The translations under genes were made by a program, and so were the position numbers. The notes beneath the pieces are model-generated. The model was not told the DNA's origin and ran no database searches. It saw only the letters and a program-made list of their open reading frames with translations. This document shows positions 1-11,133 of a stretch of 64,000 nt of DNA, piece after piece (within the stretch, counting starts at the first letter, position 1; each line of letters opens with the position of its first letter). The DNA is from Leuctra nigra (Eukaryota > Arthropoda > Insecta > Plecoptera > Leuctridae). The DNA lies in assembly GCA_934045905.1 (NCBI GenBank), contig OW203768.1, positions 22,473,060 through 22,537,059 on the forward strand, read 5' to 3'.

Positions 1-99
1 TAACTGGTACAACTGAGTATTGAAAAACAGGCCCTAAAGGCCAACCTACTTAATTGATGTGACCGCGACCCCGCGACATAAGAGTTGGACTGGAAACAG

Positions 100-262
100 T
101 GTGTGAGAGGCAAGTGATGGGAAGGTTCTATACTAATGGGCAAAACCACCTCCTTCCCACCATCTATCCTTACCTATCTCCCTATATCATCATCATAATC
201 ATTCATCCGTCGCCATTGGACAAGTTGTAGAACAGTGAGACGCCAAACAAACAATTCTTTTA
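100..262 (+). repeat. tRNA-derived SINE fragment (family A) in the last Alr intron
   Basis: It shows the body of the commonest dispersed repeat of this window: GGGAAGGTTC, then a diverged CCNCCTCCTTCCCACC stretch, ATCATCATAATCATTCATCC, GTCGCCATT and GAACAGTG. Better copies (39680-39960, 60005-60160) carry a tRNA-like head; this copy is only the 3' body. It sits just upstream of the splice acceptor of the Alr exon. Confidence 0.7.
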
Positions 263-311
263 AAATAAAGTAACTCTCTGTTTTAAGTCTCTGATGTGTT
301 GTTTGTTCTAG

Positions 312-474
312 ATTGAAGAAGACTCCGCCTGACACAAAATCCAGTCACTGCCTGTCGCAGTGGCTCTGCGACATTCACAACCGCGTCAACGTCCGCCTCG
401 GAAAGCCGGCGTTCGACTGCTCGCTCGTCGACCAGCGGTGGAAAGACGGCTGGGCGGACGGATCCTGCGACTGA
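312..474 (+). CDS. Alr: Last coding exon of Alr, FAD-linked sulfhydryl oxidase (Erv1/ALR/GFER family)
   Basis: The exon follows the acceptor TTGTTCTAG (ending at 311). Its first base completes a codon begun upstream, and 53 residues plus TGA follow. The translation opens [20 protein letters not shown] and ends [14 protein letters not shown]. This is the C-terminal part of the Erv1/ALR fold: the CLSQWLC helix, the HNxVN flavin-contacting helix, LGKPxFDC with the cysteine 17 residues after the earlier one (the pair that forms the structural disulfide in this family), and the terminal RWxDGWxDGSCD. Family members oxidise Mia40 in the mitochondrial intermembrane space, or act in the cytosol, and pass electrons to cytochrome c or oxygen. 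The redox-active CxxC lies in an upstream exon outside the window, so activity cannot be judged here. The gene converges with nuf. The assignment rests on motif recognition, and the frame is open throughout. Confidence 0.93.
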
Positions 475-1287
475 GGTTGTGTAGACAGTAGACTTGCGCG
501 AACTTTCAGTGTCGAATCAGACCGAACCGACCTGTTCAGAACTAGAACCGGACCTTGAGAAACTGGCAATCTATTCTAGTTTTAATTTATTTTCAAGGAG
601 GCTATGTAAATTGAATACTAAGCAACAGAATTTTCGGGTTTGGTTATTAATCATTGAAAAAATGCCTGCTTAATTTGCCAGCAATACTTTCTCACTGTGT
701 AACGTAACACGTAATACGTAATAATCCATCATCTCTTATGGTTCGGAAAACTTACAGTGGTTTGATCAAACCTTTAACCCCGGTTCGGTTTGATTTTCGA
801 ACTGATTTGCACAGTCCAAGTAGACAGTAGAGTGATATTAGGCTGAACAATTGAAGATGCTCCCTGACATGGGAGGAATGTCATTGCTATAGAAACTACG
901 AGGTGCCAGAGAGGGAACTAGATTCGTAAATTACCAAATCAAGAAACCAAAAAGAAATGTCATACCGTGAACAGTGATAAGGTACTGATTAGTGATTACG
1001 CATATAAAATGCCCCCACATTAAAGACTCGCCTTTTCGGTGTAATAGTTTTAATTATCACTTTGCAGATGAGAGCAGATATCAGATAAAATTGAAATAAA
1101 AAAGTGCTATTCTGGGAATTTCATACAACTTTTACATTGAACATAAAGCAATAATTTTCTTGAGAAAATACACAATCAATGCTTTAGCAAATCAAGTTGA
1201 GCCAAGTATACATTTTACGTAGATTTTTTAAATTCGTTCTTATCTTTGCGCACAATTATTATATGTGATTTTTTTTTACTTTCATTA

Positions 1288-1668
1288 CAAGGGCGTATTC
1301 AGGGGGGGGCCGAGGGGGCCATGCCCCCCCCCCCCCGAAATCAGGGTTTCATCTAAGAAAATAAGCACATTTAAAATAATATGTGAAAAAACACTTATAG
1401 ACGGATAATGTCAAAATCGTTCCAAAATGGTTAAAATTGAGTTAAAATTCCAAAAAATTTCCAATTTTTGGATATTTTGTAATTTATAATTTCCCAAAAT
1501 AGCTATACACTGCGATTCAAAATTGCACCTAAATGAATGACCTTGATCCTAAATTTTCTCGGGGGCTGCGCCCGCGAACCCCTCGTTTTCCACTGTGATT
1601 TTTCAAAATATTAGTAATGTCTGGCACCCCCCCCCCCCCCCCGAAATGTAATCCTGGATATGCCCTTG
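1288..1668. mobile_element. hAT-like non-autonomous element, poly-G/C rich ends
   Basis: The inverted ends are CAAGGGCGTATTCAGG on the left and CTGGATATGCCCTTG on the right, each next to a G or C homopolymer. The interior is AT-rich with no coding. I see no clean target duplication, so the superfamily call is by resemblance to the elements at 38108 and 58584. Confidence 0.6.
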
Positions 1669-2163
1669 ACTTTCAAGTGCGTGGACCTTGACCTAATATC
1701 GCCAATTGATAGCACGGTGCTAGTTAGAACCGTGCTTTCTGTCCTAATAACCCGTAGTAGCACCGACCTTGAACTCCGCACCATCGTAGCACAAGTAGCG
1801 TTTGGCGGTATTAGGTGGGTCCTGCATGTTATGTGAGTATTAGGGTATTTGGGTGGGAGCATCTGAATTTACAGCATGCTGGAGTGATAGTTGCCTTGGA
1901 AGTATTAAGATTTAATATTAGTTATCATTTTAAAATAAAGATGAACGCAAAGAGTCCTGCGGTTTGCTTCACAGTGATAACATTTCATTCTCATTTGTAC
2001 GAGGCCAAGTAAAAGTTATCCAACTGGATTGGGTTTGATTGAACCACTTGATAAAAGGTTAGACAGAAAATTAGGGGATGGTATCATGAGTCGGAGGTAC
2101 CCGTTTATGATTGCCGTCTCTCTTTCTGGATACCTCGGAACCATAATCACATCATGCTCACCA

Positions 2164-2533
2164 ATTAAATGAATTACTTTCCTTTGGACAGGACACAAAC
2201 TTTATTTTTTTATATTATAAATTGCACAATATTTCGGCCACTGTCTGCGGCCTTCTTCAAGTGTATGTAACAATTATTGAAAAATTGACAGGTATAAAAA
2301 CATTATGATTAAAAAAGACAAACAAATCACAATCGGTATAAGCCTAATTGATAAGCCTAATGGATTGTGATTTGTTTGTCTTTTTTAATCATAATGTTTT
2401 TATACCTGTCAATTTTTCAATAATTGTTACATACACTTGAAGAAGGCCGCAGACAGTGGCCGAAATATTGTGCAATTTATAGTATAAAAAAATAAAGTTT
2501 GTGTCCTGTCCAAAGGAAAGTAATTCATTTAAT
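2164..2533. repeat. Foldback element, arms about 170 bp
   Basis: The left arm (2164-2336) and right arm (2363-2533) are near-perfect reverse complements around a 26-bp loop. Each arm contains GAAGAAGGCCGC followed by GTGGCCGAAATATTG in one orientation. That layout resembles the terminal regions of Penelope-like or other retroelements. Confidence 0.85.
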
Positions 2534-4100
2534 ATAATACCAAACTTATCAGGAAGAGGAAATTTAATCAATGCTCACCAATTCAATGAAAGCTTCAACG
2601 CTGCTTTAGATTTCATACAAAGCATAATAAAATTATATTACAACTCAATTTGTTCCGAATTGGTACAAGTTGTTTCTTATTTTGGCGTTCTCTTTGAATC
2701 AAGTGTAAAGCATTGTTCACCACAACTTCGTAATGATGACGCTTTCAATTACTATTGTGTACATTTGAAATATTATTTATTTAATAAAATTTTGTTTTTT
2801 ACTTATCCTGCGTCTATATTATTTTACGAATGTGGCTTATTTTCCTGAGGGATGGATAAGATAACGGATATAATTTTAACTCAATTTGAAATTAGCAAGA
2901 TAACAATTTGAAACAAAGACAAAACGGACTAATTATAACTGAATTAGCTTAATGTGTGTTGCACATTAGAGAATTGTGGTGAGGGAGTGGTCTATACAAG
3001 GATGTTGAAGTGTTACACAAGCTGTAATTACAATTAGGTTCATAGTTTTAAACAAATTTATTCAATAGATATCAAAGCATTATTTCTGAGATTACAAATG
3101 TCCATAGTACATAATTATATTATATTATTTATTATACAATCTTTGTTAATAAAAATATTCAACTAACAACAATCCTATTGATTCGTGGGGTTAGCGCATC
3201 TTCTTTCTCACACAATAATCATAGTATGTATATACACAATCACAGCCTTTGGAGGACGGATCAAATGTTTCGAGAACTCGCACACGAGATTTCACGTGCA
3301 ACGTCACGTCCCAGAACAAAATGGTCACAATTATAACTTATTACAAAAGTGTACACATTGATATAGCTCCAACTCAACATTTCATCCCAGAAAGTTTTGT
3401 TTCACATAATTTGCCAAATGATAGAATAGTTTTAAAAAAATAGTACCTAATATAAGAAATTGAATATGTACGTAGTAACATACAAACATACTACCTATTA
3501 GAGTAAAATATTAATAAATAACAGAATTGAAAATCTAAATAAATTTACAAGTACATACAGGCCAATTTTCAGTTCATATTACAGAATCTAGGTACATTAA
3601 TTAATATAATAATAAAAGTATGTATAGAAAGTATGGCTTCACGTATATCAACAGTTTTGGTATTTCGGTACACTTCCTGGCCATAGTCCGTCTATTATTT
3701 TCTCAAATCCAACTGTTCAATACAATGTCTTCCTGGCAGAAAATGTAGCTCTCAGCATACAGCGTTGAGCATAATAATTAATAACGATTACATGGACAGC
3801 GAGGACGGAAAGAAAGCACATCGGTTAATGAGATTAGTCGCAAGTATTTGAAAGGCAACACGAGGCGTTCGAGTTCGTACGAAATGGAGTCAAGTTTCAG
3901 TAATTAATCAATAATTAATGCTATGCAGGGATTTTGATACTGCTTTCCACTTCAATCCTAGTGTATGTCGGTATTCGTTTCTCAAATCATTGATGAAATG
4001 TATAATTATTGAAGTCGTAAAGGTTTTCGGAACCATAGTGATGAAATTGCAAAAGCATCGCTGTTTGTTCCGTTTGATGGTTCTCATTATTTTTTATGGA

Positions 4101-4106
4101 TTTATT
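4101..4106 (-). promoter_or_regulatory. Candidate nuf poly(A) signal (AATAAA on the minus strand)
   Basis: TTTATT on the plus strand, 575 bases beyond the nuf stop codon. Other AATAAA copies lie further downstream, so this is only one candidate. Confidence 0.25.
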
Positions 4107-4151
4107 GGAAAATGCTTGGACCAATTTGAGGACTAAAAAGTAATAATTAGT

Positions 4152-4320
4152 TCTGTCAGCAGAAGCAGAAGGCCCAAAGTCATTTTCTCCATATTTTGAT
4201 GCACAAATTCAAAACCAAGAAATCAGCTCTATCACCATTACAAATACGATTGGACGAAGACAGACGAGCTATCCTTAAAAATCATTGAAATAGACTCCCG
4301 ACCTTCTACTTGGTACAGAA
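4152..4320. repeat. MITE/SINE family B copy (CTTCTACCTC ends)
   Basis: It begins TCAGCAGAAGCAGAAGGCCC and ends CCGACCTTCTACTTGGTAC. These are degenerate inverted ends shared with 14447-14690, 40971-41180 and 61155-61431. The interior keeps the ACAAATACGATTGGA core. Confidence 0.6.
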
Positions 4321-4680
4321 TTTTATGTGTCCGTTCACAAAAGTCGCTGATAAATAAACAGCGATATTTAATCCGACTTCAATCAAAATGTCAACATTTT
4401 GCAAATTGGCATTTAATCATCAGCGATCCTACGATCTATTCAATCTCGTATAAAGTTACGCTGCAATTAACGACAGCAATCGCTCGTACATACATTCGAA
4501 AATAAGAGGAGTATCAAATTGTTAGCAGCTCCAAAAAAGACCCAAAGTGCTACTTTCTCGCATTTCTTTTGTATCGTTTGAATTTTCATATGTAATTAAT
4601 TGATAATTCTAAACGACCGTTGCGCGACATCGGTCGAGTTGGAACCAGTTGTGCTGGGAGCGACGCGTGACAACGTACGT

Positions 4681-4803
4681 TCAGTGCTTCATCTTGACTT
4701 CGAGCAACTGGGGATAGTTTTCCACGATGTTGAGCAAGATGCCGTCGATGTACGACCGCAGCTGGGAGTTCACTTCTTGCTGCTCCTTGAGAGCCGTGCG
4801 AAC
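4681..4803 (-). CDS. nuf: nuf terminal coding exon: Rab11-binding domain and stop
   Basis: The exon follows the acceptor TGTTTGTTCAG and is read in phase 0. It encodes 40 residues, [20 protein letters not shown] then [20 protein letters not shown], ending with TGA at 4681-4683. The motif YIDxILLxIVExxPxLLEV is the conserved C-terminal Rab11-binding helix and hook of Rab11 family-interacting proteins, whose parallel coiled-coil dimer binds two Rab11-GTP molecules. It follows the coiled coil directly, as in class II FIPs (FIP3/FIP4, Drosophila Nuclear fallout). These act at recycling endosomes in cytokinesis, cellularisation and dynein-dependent transport. The residues needed for the hydrophobic Rab11 interface are visibly present (Y, I, D, L, L, I, P, L, L). 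The last residues KMKH are not recognised. Confidence 0.96.
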   Translation of the reverse strand, partial: VRTALKEQQEVNSQLRSYIDGILLNIVENYPQLLEVKMKH

Positions 4804-5671
4804 CTGAACAAACATTCTTGAGATCATCAGCCACGGCAGTTAGACGTTAGACATGCAGTTAGCGCCGGGACAGCTATTTTCGAGATCATTATGCTCGTAT
4901 CATCGAGACCGAACAAAATAGTATTCAAGTTGCCACATCAGTTTATTATTATTTCTGTCTGACAAGGACTCAAGTCTGTATGGAATTTTCTCCCACAACC
5001 TGAAAAATACCTAGGTCCATAGGATTCTGATTCTACAACTATTTTTGATTGCTACCAGTATCTCAATGTGTAGAAATCTTTTGGCAAAATCTCATTGCTA
5101 GCTGATTTGCTTACTGCTTTGCAGTTATAGAATCAGGCCTTAAGTCAGATTACAAAACACCCACGTGCTATATTATTTGTAAATTAACTAACACAATATT
5201 TATGTTTGTGTACAAAACAAATATTTACTTCATGCTTTATGTCTTTCTGAAAAAAGTCTATCTATTCGGTTGAAGATTTATAATATAACTCATGTCTGAG
5301 CCGTAGTGCAGACAGAGTATTCTGTCCCTCGTTAGGCTATTAGGTCATCAGGTTGATTCACAATGCTCTTCTACGCTAAATTATAGTTTAACCACAACCA
5401 GTATTACATACAAAAATGTTTACATCCAGAACGTCAAACTTGTTTTGTTGACAACTGGTTACACATGCATTACACATTTGGTTAGTCTGACCAGTGATCA
5501 TGTAATGTTTTTTAGATGTGACATCCATTCATTAGAACCATCACCCATTTACATTAGATTAGAATGTTATTTGCTTGAATGTATTCATAAATATTGTCCT
5601 CTCAATTATTTATTGACATTTAAAAATTCAAATATACATCTATTATTTTCCTGCGACTAGTTGTAGCTTAA

Positions 5672-6066
5672 TTTAAGACGGCTGGGTAGTGAGTTTGACC
5701 TTGAAGAGTTTTTTAATCAATTTTTATCAATATATTTTTCCAGTGCAATTGTTAACAAAATAGGGCTATGGACGTGAATTCAGAACAGTTCAATGAAAAT
5801 AATTTCATAGCTTGGAATAAGTTATTAGTTTTATTTTGTCCAGCAGGCGTTTAGAACCCGAAAATTACTACATTTTCGGGTTCTAAACACCTGCTGGACA
5901 AAATAAAACTAATAACTTATTCCAAGCTATGAAATCATTTTCATTGAACTGTTCTGAATTCACTTCCATAGCCCTATTTTGTTAACAATTGCACTGAAAA
6001 AAGATATTGATAAAAATCGATTAAAAAAACTCTTCAAGGTCAAACTCACTACCCAGCCGTCTTAAA
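5672..6066. mobile_element. Foldback MITE, copy 1 (full-length palindrome)
   Basis: A 395-bp near-perfect palindrome with ends TTTAAGACGGCTGGGTAGTG and its complement, centred near 5870 on CCCGAAAATT...ATTTTCGGG. The arms run the whole length, so it has almost no loop. It is coding-free. A diverged second copy is at 33066-33434. TTAA at both ends hints at a piggyBac-like target, but copy 2 keeps it only on the left. Confidence 0.85.
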
Positions 6067-6699
6067 GTGTCAAATCATATTTATTTGAGAGCACAGTTCC
6101 CCATATATAGTACAGTAATGATGCATGACATTAGAGAGAACTGTACAAGTTGCACATAAATGTGAGGGTGAAGGGAGAGGGCTGTACAAGCAGCACACGA
6201 GGAGAGTGAACGTACCTGATCGGAGGACAGCCCGTCATGTGTATTTTCCCCAGACTGTGAAACAAAGAGGCAATCAGCGGACAAGCGACAAGCGATCAAC
6301 AGGTGGAGTTATGTGCGTCTGCGATACCAGGCGTGGGGACAACAACAACAATAAGCTTGACAATCAGGAGAATCTTGTGATCGCACTTGGCCGATCAAGT
6401 TGAACTTAGAACCTCTCCGTAATGAAAACGAACAAAATCAAATCAAACTTGAATTGTCATGATCTCCAAATTTATTGTGTGTTACTGTTTTATATGATTT
6501 TAATATTTGACGATACCAGAGATTCGGTGCAAAGTTGTTTATACATATTTACAAAACTAGAGAAGTCCCAATTTATATGAATTGTATTCGCGTGAAATAA
6601 TATATTTTCAGTGTCTGTTGCCATCCCTTCATGATCTTGAGCCAAAACAAATGAATACCATTAGGCGAATATGATTTGAAAATTCAAAGATTCGGTTCT

Positions 6700-6775
6700 G
6701 AACATCTGGTGGGAATCGAACCCACGACCATTATTGCTGTAGCGATGGTCAGAGCATTGGGCTACAAATCCAACA
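6700..6775 (-). repeat. tRNA-like fragment (SINE head or tRNA pseudogene)
   Basis: On the minus strand a perfect T-arm (GTGGG, loop TTCGATT, CCCAC), matching an RNA polymerase III B box, follows a diverged tRNA body containing GTAGCCCAATGCTCTGACC. The A box is degenerate and no complete cloverleaf can be drawn. Confidence 0.55.
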
Positions 6776-7796
6776 AACTTTTGAATTTAAAGCTGATATT
6801 TGTTTACCTGACCAGATAAAACCTCATTTCCAATATCATGTACATTTATTGAGAATTACGACTGATCTAATGGCTCTTCACAAATGGAGCATCATAACGA
6901 CCCCCAACAAGCTACCTAGTGCAAGTGTACTCCTACGCTTCCACCTGCATTGGACTTCCCTGCTGTATTACACATTGAAAGCAAAAGACAACTAAGTGCC
7001 CAGCAAACACTCTGTACATTGCAATGCAAGCGACACGGAACAAACTAACACATGTGATGGCATTCAACACTTCACCATCTCACTTTCAAGAATAATATTC
7101 ATTCCGTTCTCAATCATCATTGACACGATTACTGACATTTCAAAACAGACAAATATTTGTTGTCAAAATAACTTGTAAGTTGTAATGCTAATTTTCTGAA
7201 AATTACGTATTGATTTTTCTGATGATATTTTAAAAAAATGTTGATTAAAAATAGAGAGCCTCTTTGTGTAATGTAGGTACTTGATTTTATCCTACTCTAT
7301 CTAAAGAATTAGCAACAATTTTCTTCTTCAAATACTCTTTTCATTCCCTTCTGCAGTTTGACCAGAACTATAATCTATAAAATTCGTCTATAAAATTCGT
7401 ATAAAATGCGTACAATACGGGTCTATAAAAGACCCGTATAAAAGTGCTCAATAATCTGCCAATTTCAAATGAATACCTACCAACAGAAATAAAGCAAAAT
7501 CTAAATTAGCAGTATTTCAATAAAAAAAATACTACTACTGTCAAAGAGCTAGAGAAGGGAACGAAGAGAGCGTTTGAAGAAGGTGGTGCAAGTAAATTAT
7601 TAAATTCGTTACAAATTAGATGACAAAACAATGCTTATTATTTATTATTACAGCTCCATTTTAATCAAGTTTTATTTGACCGATTGCAACGAACACCCAA
7701 TACGTTGGTCATGTTATAGTTGAAATGTGAGTGAACTCTGCTTCCACCTAAGTAGCGTACACGTGAAGCAAGCAAGCAATGTGACGTGACACTCAC

Positions 7797-7918
7797 CTCC
7801 GAGTTAGACATGGCCTCGAACTCGGCCGCTAGACTCGTGCCGGTCAGCAGATGTCTACCTTCTTCGAGACTCCGAGACAGCAGCTGGGCCTGAAGCTCCT
7901 CGTTGGTCTCGGACAGAA
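7797..7918 (-). CDS. nuf: nuf coiled-coil exon, ETNEELQAQLL segment
   Basis: The acceptor is TTTGCCCGCAG and the donor GAG|GTGAGT. Two bases complete an Ile codon begun by the previous exon, then 40 codons end in phase 0. The translation includes ILSETNEELQAQLLSRSLEE and GRHLLTGTSLAAEFEAMSNSE. This is the last part of the coiled coil in class II FIPs, where the NEELQxQLL heptads are strongly conserved, and it runs into the Rab11-binding exon. Hydrophobic residues sit at heptad spacing. Confidence 0.95.
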
Positions 7919-8596
7919 CTGCGGGCAAAGCAACGTGGTTATTAGTAGAGGACAAGTGGGGAGGAGACAGACAGACTGTGGACAGAGGTCTACTCTACTC
8001 ATGTAGAAGCGGCCTTACGTTTTGTAGAAAAGATTTTGTGGTGTGTGAATCAAAAGACTACCTCGCTAATATTCTCGCCAGTCAAAGTAATGTTTTGGAA
8101 GAACATACTTAGTTATGTGATTATTGATTGGGTATTTTCATTCTAAAACTAAAGCAAGATCTAGATGGTGATCAAGATGGAAGATGGTTTATATCAATTA
8201 ACCAGGACCATAAGGCTCATATTGTGATTTTTCACACTACTAATAGCACTCTGGACCGGTCCGAAATCGGTACAAAAATCAACATTTAGTTTTAAAATGT
8301 TTTATCCGTAAAACATAACATTGTCAGCATAGCAACTAGCCTGGCCTGTATCCATGCTGTGTCTTTATGAAGCATATTATTAATTAAGGTTCCAGGATAT
8401 ACTAGATTAATGCAGAACTTAAAACTTTTTTTTTATATTTTACGTTGAATTTTGAAAAAAAAATTTCCTTCGAACTTCCTAAGTTAATGTCAGAAATATG
8501 GAGTGACTATATCGACATATGTTTTTCCCTGTTGAGATCAATTGTTTTGAAAGTTTGTGGCATTCCGCATTATTAAGAGTACAACATGATTCTTAC
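7919..8596 (-). other. nuf intron, nothing recognised
   Basis: AT-rich intron of 678 bases with ordinary splice ends. I see no repeat family member, RNA gene or coding segment in it. Confidence 0.7.
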
Positions 8597-8741
8597 TCTT
8601 ATTCTGGTGGTGAAGGCACGTGAGCTCAGCTTGCAGGTCGACGAGTCTCGACTCCAACTCCCCCTCGCCGCTGACTCCCCCCGTGCCGCCCGCCGCCTGC
8701 AGTCGAAGCCGCTCCACTTCCTTGCTCAGCACCTCCACCAG
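8597..8741 (-). CDS. nuf: nuf coiled-coil exon with Gly-rich break
   Basis: The exon runs from acceptor TTTGTGTCCAG to donor AAGA|GTAAGA. It encodes 48 residues in phase 0 and leaves one base. It reads LVEVLSKEVERLRLQ, a glycine-rich interruption AAGGTGGVSGEGELE, then SRLVDLQAELTCLHHQNK. The helical parts have leucines at heptad positions. The Gly-rich loop would break the coiled coil, and its GC-rich codons make the exon stand out from the flanking DNA. The frame continues in phase into the ETNEELQ exon. Confidence 0.93.
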
Positions 8742-9233
8742 CTGGACACAAACGCAACGTCAACACTAACACAACAACACAGTCCCAGCTCCACTACTAC
8801 TCTTGCATTTCAATGCAAATGGACAAACACAAGAAATTTGTTGAAAATCTTCGTATATTTGTATCAAGTATTTTAATTTCTAGCAGCTATAGCAAAGTAG
8901 GAAGAAAAAATCGATACTAATTTAATGATAATAACATTTATTCCGACTTTAAAACTGTAAATAAAATATACCTACACAACGAAAATTTTCATGAAATATT
9001 CTGCACATTTTCTTGACTCTGAGTTAATTATAGTAATTAAGCTCTACTAAGTAATTGCAAATTAAATAAATACACATTACCTACAGTATTTAAATTGAAC
9101 TTTTCGCCTACAAAATGAAGGGCGTCTACATTACGGATTGCAAAATGGCAGACTCTCTCAAAAACCGTTGATATGAACTCCTGACATACTTCTCCTAAGC
9201 TACCAACATAGTAAATAATATAATGTGAGTTAC
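8742..9233 (-). other. nuf intron, nothing recognised
   Basis: A 492-base AT-rich intron containing short (ACA)-rich stretches near 8750-8790. No gene or repeat family is recognised. Confidence 0.7.
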
Positions 9234-9453
9234 TTGTAAGTTAGCGGCTATTTCCCTGGCCGCCTCCTCCCTGATCCGGCGCTCCACGTCCTTGACGTTG
9301 TTCGCGCCGTCTTGCATCGCGCCGAGCGCGCACTGCGCCTCATCCAGCTTGTCCTGCGCGCTCTCCTTCTCCATGCGCAGTCGGTCCAGCTGGATGCGCA
9401 GCCGTGTGGACTCCTCGCGCATCGTCGCGCTCTCCGCTTCAAGCGACTGCAGC
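9234..9453 (-). CDS. nuf: nuf coiled-coil exon (longest exon)
   Basis: The first base completes an Arg codon after acceptor GTGTGCGCAG, then 73 codons end in phase 0 at CAA|GTAACT. The translation starts LQSLEAESATMREESTRL and passes LDRLRMEKESAQDKLDEAQ to VERRIREEAAREIAANLQ. It is almost entirely charged, with Leu/Ile/Met at heptad spacing, which is typical of the central coiled coil of Nuf/FIP3. It is the GC-richest exon of the gene, and its other frames also stay open, which explains several spurious ORFs on both strands here. Confidence 0.95.
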
Positions 9454-9510
9454 CTGCGCACACGATGGAGTTTACTCACACTAACTGGCCCTCGGACTAA
9501 AACGGCTAAG

Positions 9511-9636
9511 GGTTGGTCTTTCAATACCTAGTCTGCAAGTTTTAATCGGTAATTCGAGGATTGTCATTGGTTGTTGCCATGGCAATATAGTCCTAATTGA
9601 CTGTTTAAAAGTTAGCAAGGCATTGAAAGACTGGCC
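9511..9636. mobile_element. MITE with inverted ends and an RFX X-box-like core
   Basis: The ends are GGTTGGTCTTTCAATACCTA and GGCATTGAAAGACTGGCC (inverted). The core GTTGTTGCCATGGCAATA lies at about 9572. A close copy is at 46621-46750, and core-bearing relatives are near 12312 and 25268. Confidence 0.75.
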
Positions 9637-10239
9637 ATAAGTTGTAGTAAATTATTCACTCTTTTGGCATAATTCACAATTTTTTTTTTTAATTATTATG
9701 TTCAAAAAGTCATGAGGTGTTAAAATTTTTAAATTCACTGAATTTTAAGCAAGTTTTGTGCAAAATAAAAATGCTGTAGGTTTTAGGTTGCACAATAAAT
9801 AAAATTACTAGGGACTACAAAAAAAGAAGTATATTCCGTTCCATGGAGTCCCGGTTGCACCATGTCCCGATAAGGCCCGGTTGCACCATGTCCCGATAAG
9901 TAAGATCTAGTGGAGCGGTCGCTCCACCCAGCCAAGTCGTACTATACACTCACAGTCACTCAACATACCGTAAATGCCTAAAAAACTGAGGAGCAGACCA
10001 AACACTTTTACTGTAAGCAACAACATGGCATTTTCGGCCTACTGGATCTTAAAATTGGAAAATCTCACATTGTTGTGAAATGTCTTAATTTCGAGCTATG
10101 GCCCACCCCACTACATATACCAAATTTGGGAACAATAGGTTATGCCATTTGCGCGCTAGAGGACCGAGAAAACAGTGAAATTACACCACTTTCTGATTCT
10201 GAAGATGATGATTCTGATGATATCAGGAAACCCTGTTGA

Positions 10240-10990
10240 CAGCGCCACAGCCTAAACGGCTAAACCGATCGACCTGAAACTTTTACCACATATGCACTTT
10301 TGGCGTCTGATGATACCTTGCCTCTTGTGATTTTTTGTGCCGCCATTTTTAAACCGGAAGTGACGTCATAACTCAAAAACGTCTGGACCGATTAGAACGA
10401 AATTAGCGCCATTCGATTTAGATGGTCATCTTTATGAAGTATCAATAAAAAAAATATTATTTTCTTATTTTCTAAACCGGAAGTGACGTCATAAATACGC
10501 AATATTTAACTTATTTCAACAAATTATACTTAAAATACGTACATAATTAACTTACATTGTAACATAGACAATACAATTTATATATTCAAGGTAGCAGTGT
10601 TCTCGGCCGCCATTCCTGAAACCGGAAGTGACGTCATATATCTAAAACGCCTGTACCGATTGCAACTGAACTAGCTCCTGCGTATTCATTCTGCTATTTA
10701 TTTGAAAAATCAATTGTGAAAAATGAATAAATAAATTAATGGTACCGGAAATGGCGGCAGGAACCACTAAATGAAACCGGAAGTGACGTCATATATTACA
10801 AACGGCATGACCGATTTTACGGAAATATAGGGATTAGGAATTCAGATGGTCGTTCATGAAGGTATCAACTAGATAAAACTAGATTGTTTTCTTATTACCT
10901 ATACCGGAATTCGGCCGCTATTTCAAAACCGGAAGTGACGTCATGTATCGAAAACGGCTGGATCGATTATAACGAAACTTAAGCTATTCT
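10240..10990. repeat. Degenerate tandem repeat carrying five CCGGAAGTGACGTCAT motifs
   Basis: Exact 16-mers start at 10354, 10477, 10622, 10777 and 10929, 123-155 bases apart. Flanking shared sequence includes GCCGCCATTTT before the motif and AAAACGxCTGxACCGATT after it. So this is a diverged tandem array of units of about 145 bp, not isolated sites. Confidence 0.85.
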
Positions 10991-11133
10991 TCTTGGATAA
11001 TCATTTTCATCTTATACCAAACGCAACTTTTCATAGTAACCAAATCGGTTGAGGCGTATTTTTTTAAAGAAATTAGTCCCTGCTCGGACATGTGCTACAA
11101 GCTGTATGAATAAACTAACAAAAGAAGTGATAT

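Larger units (their letters stand above)
475..4680. other. Convergent 3' region between Alr and nuf
   Basis: This holds the 3' UTR of Alr (plus strand) and of nuf (minus strand); the boundary cannot be set. A plus-strand AATAAA at 1095-1100 is a candidate Alr poly(A) signal. On the minus strand AATAAA occurs at 4101-4106 and 3057-3062. Repeats inside are a hAT-like element (1288-1668), a foldback (2164-2533) and a CTTCTACCTC MITE (4152-4320). The remainder, 2534-4150, is AT-rich with no recognisable gene. Confidence 0.6.
4804..7796 (-). other. nuf intron before the terminal exon
   Basis: Contains the palindromic MITE at 5672-6066 and a tRNA-like stretch at 6700-6775, with a short perfect hairpin at 7413-7440 (ATACGGGTCT...AGACCCGTAT). 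The rest is AT-rich and I see nothing coding in it. Confidence 0.7.

Noticed and set aside
2501..2848. 115-residue plus-strand ORF
   Set aside because: AT-rich, Phe/Tyr/Ile-heavy, begins in a foldback arm; no family resemblance.
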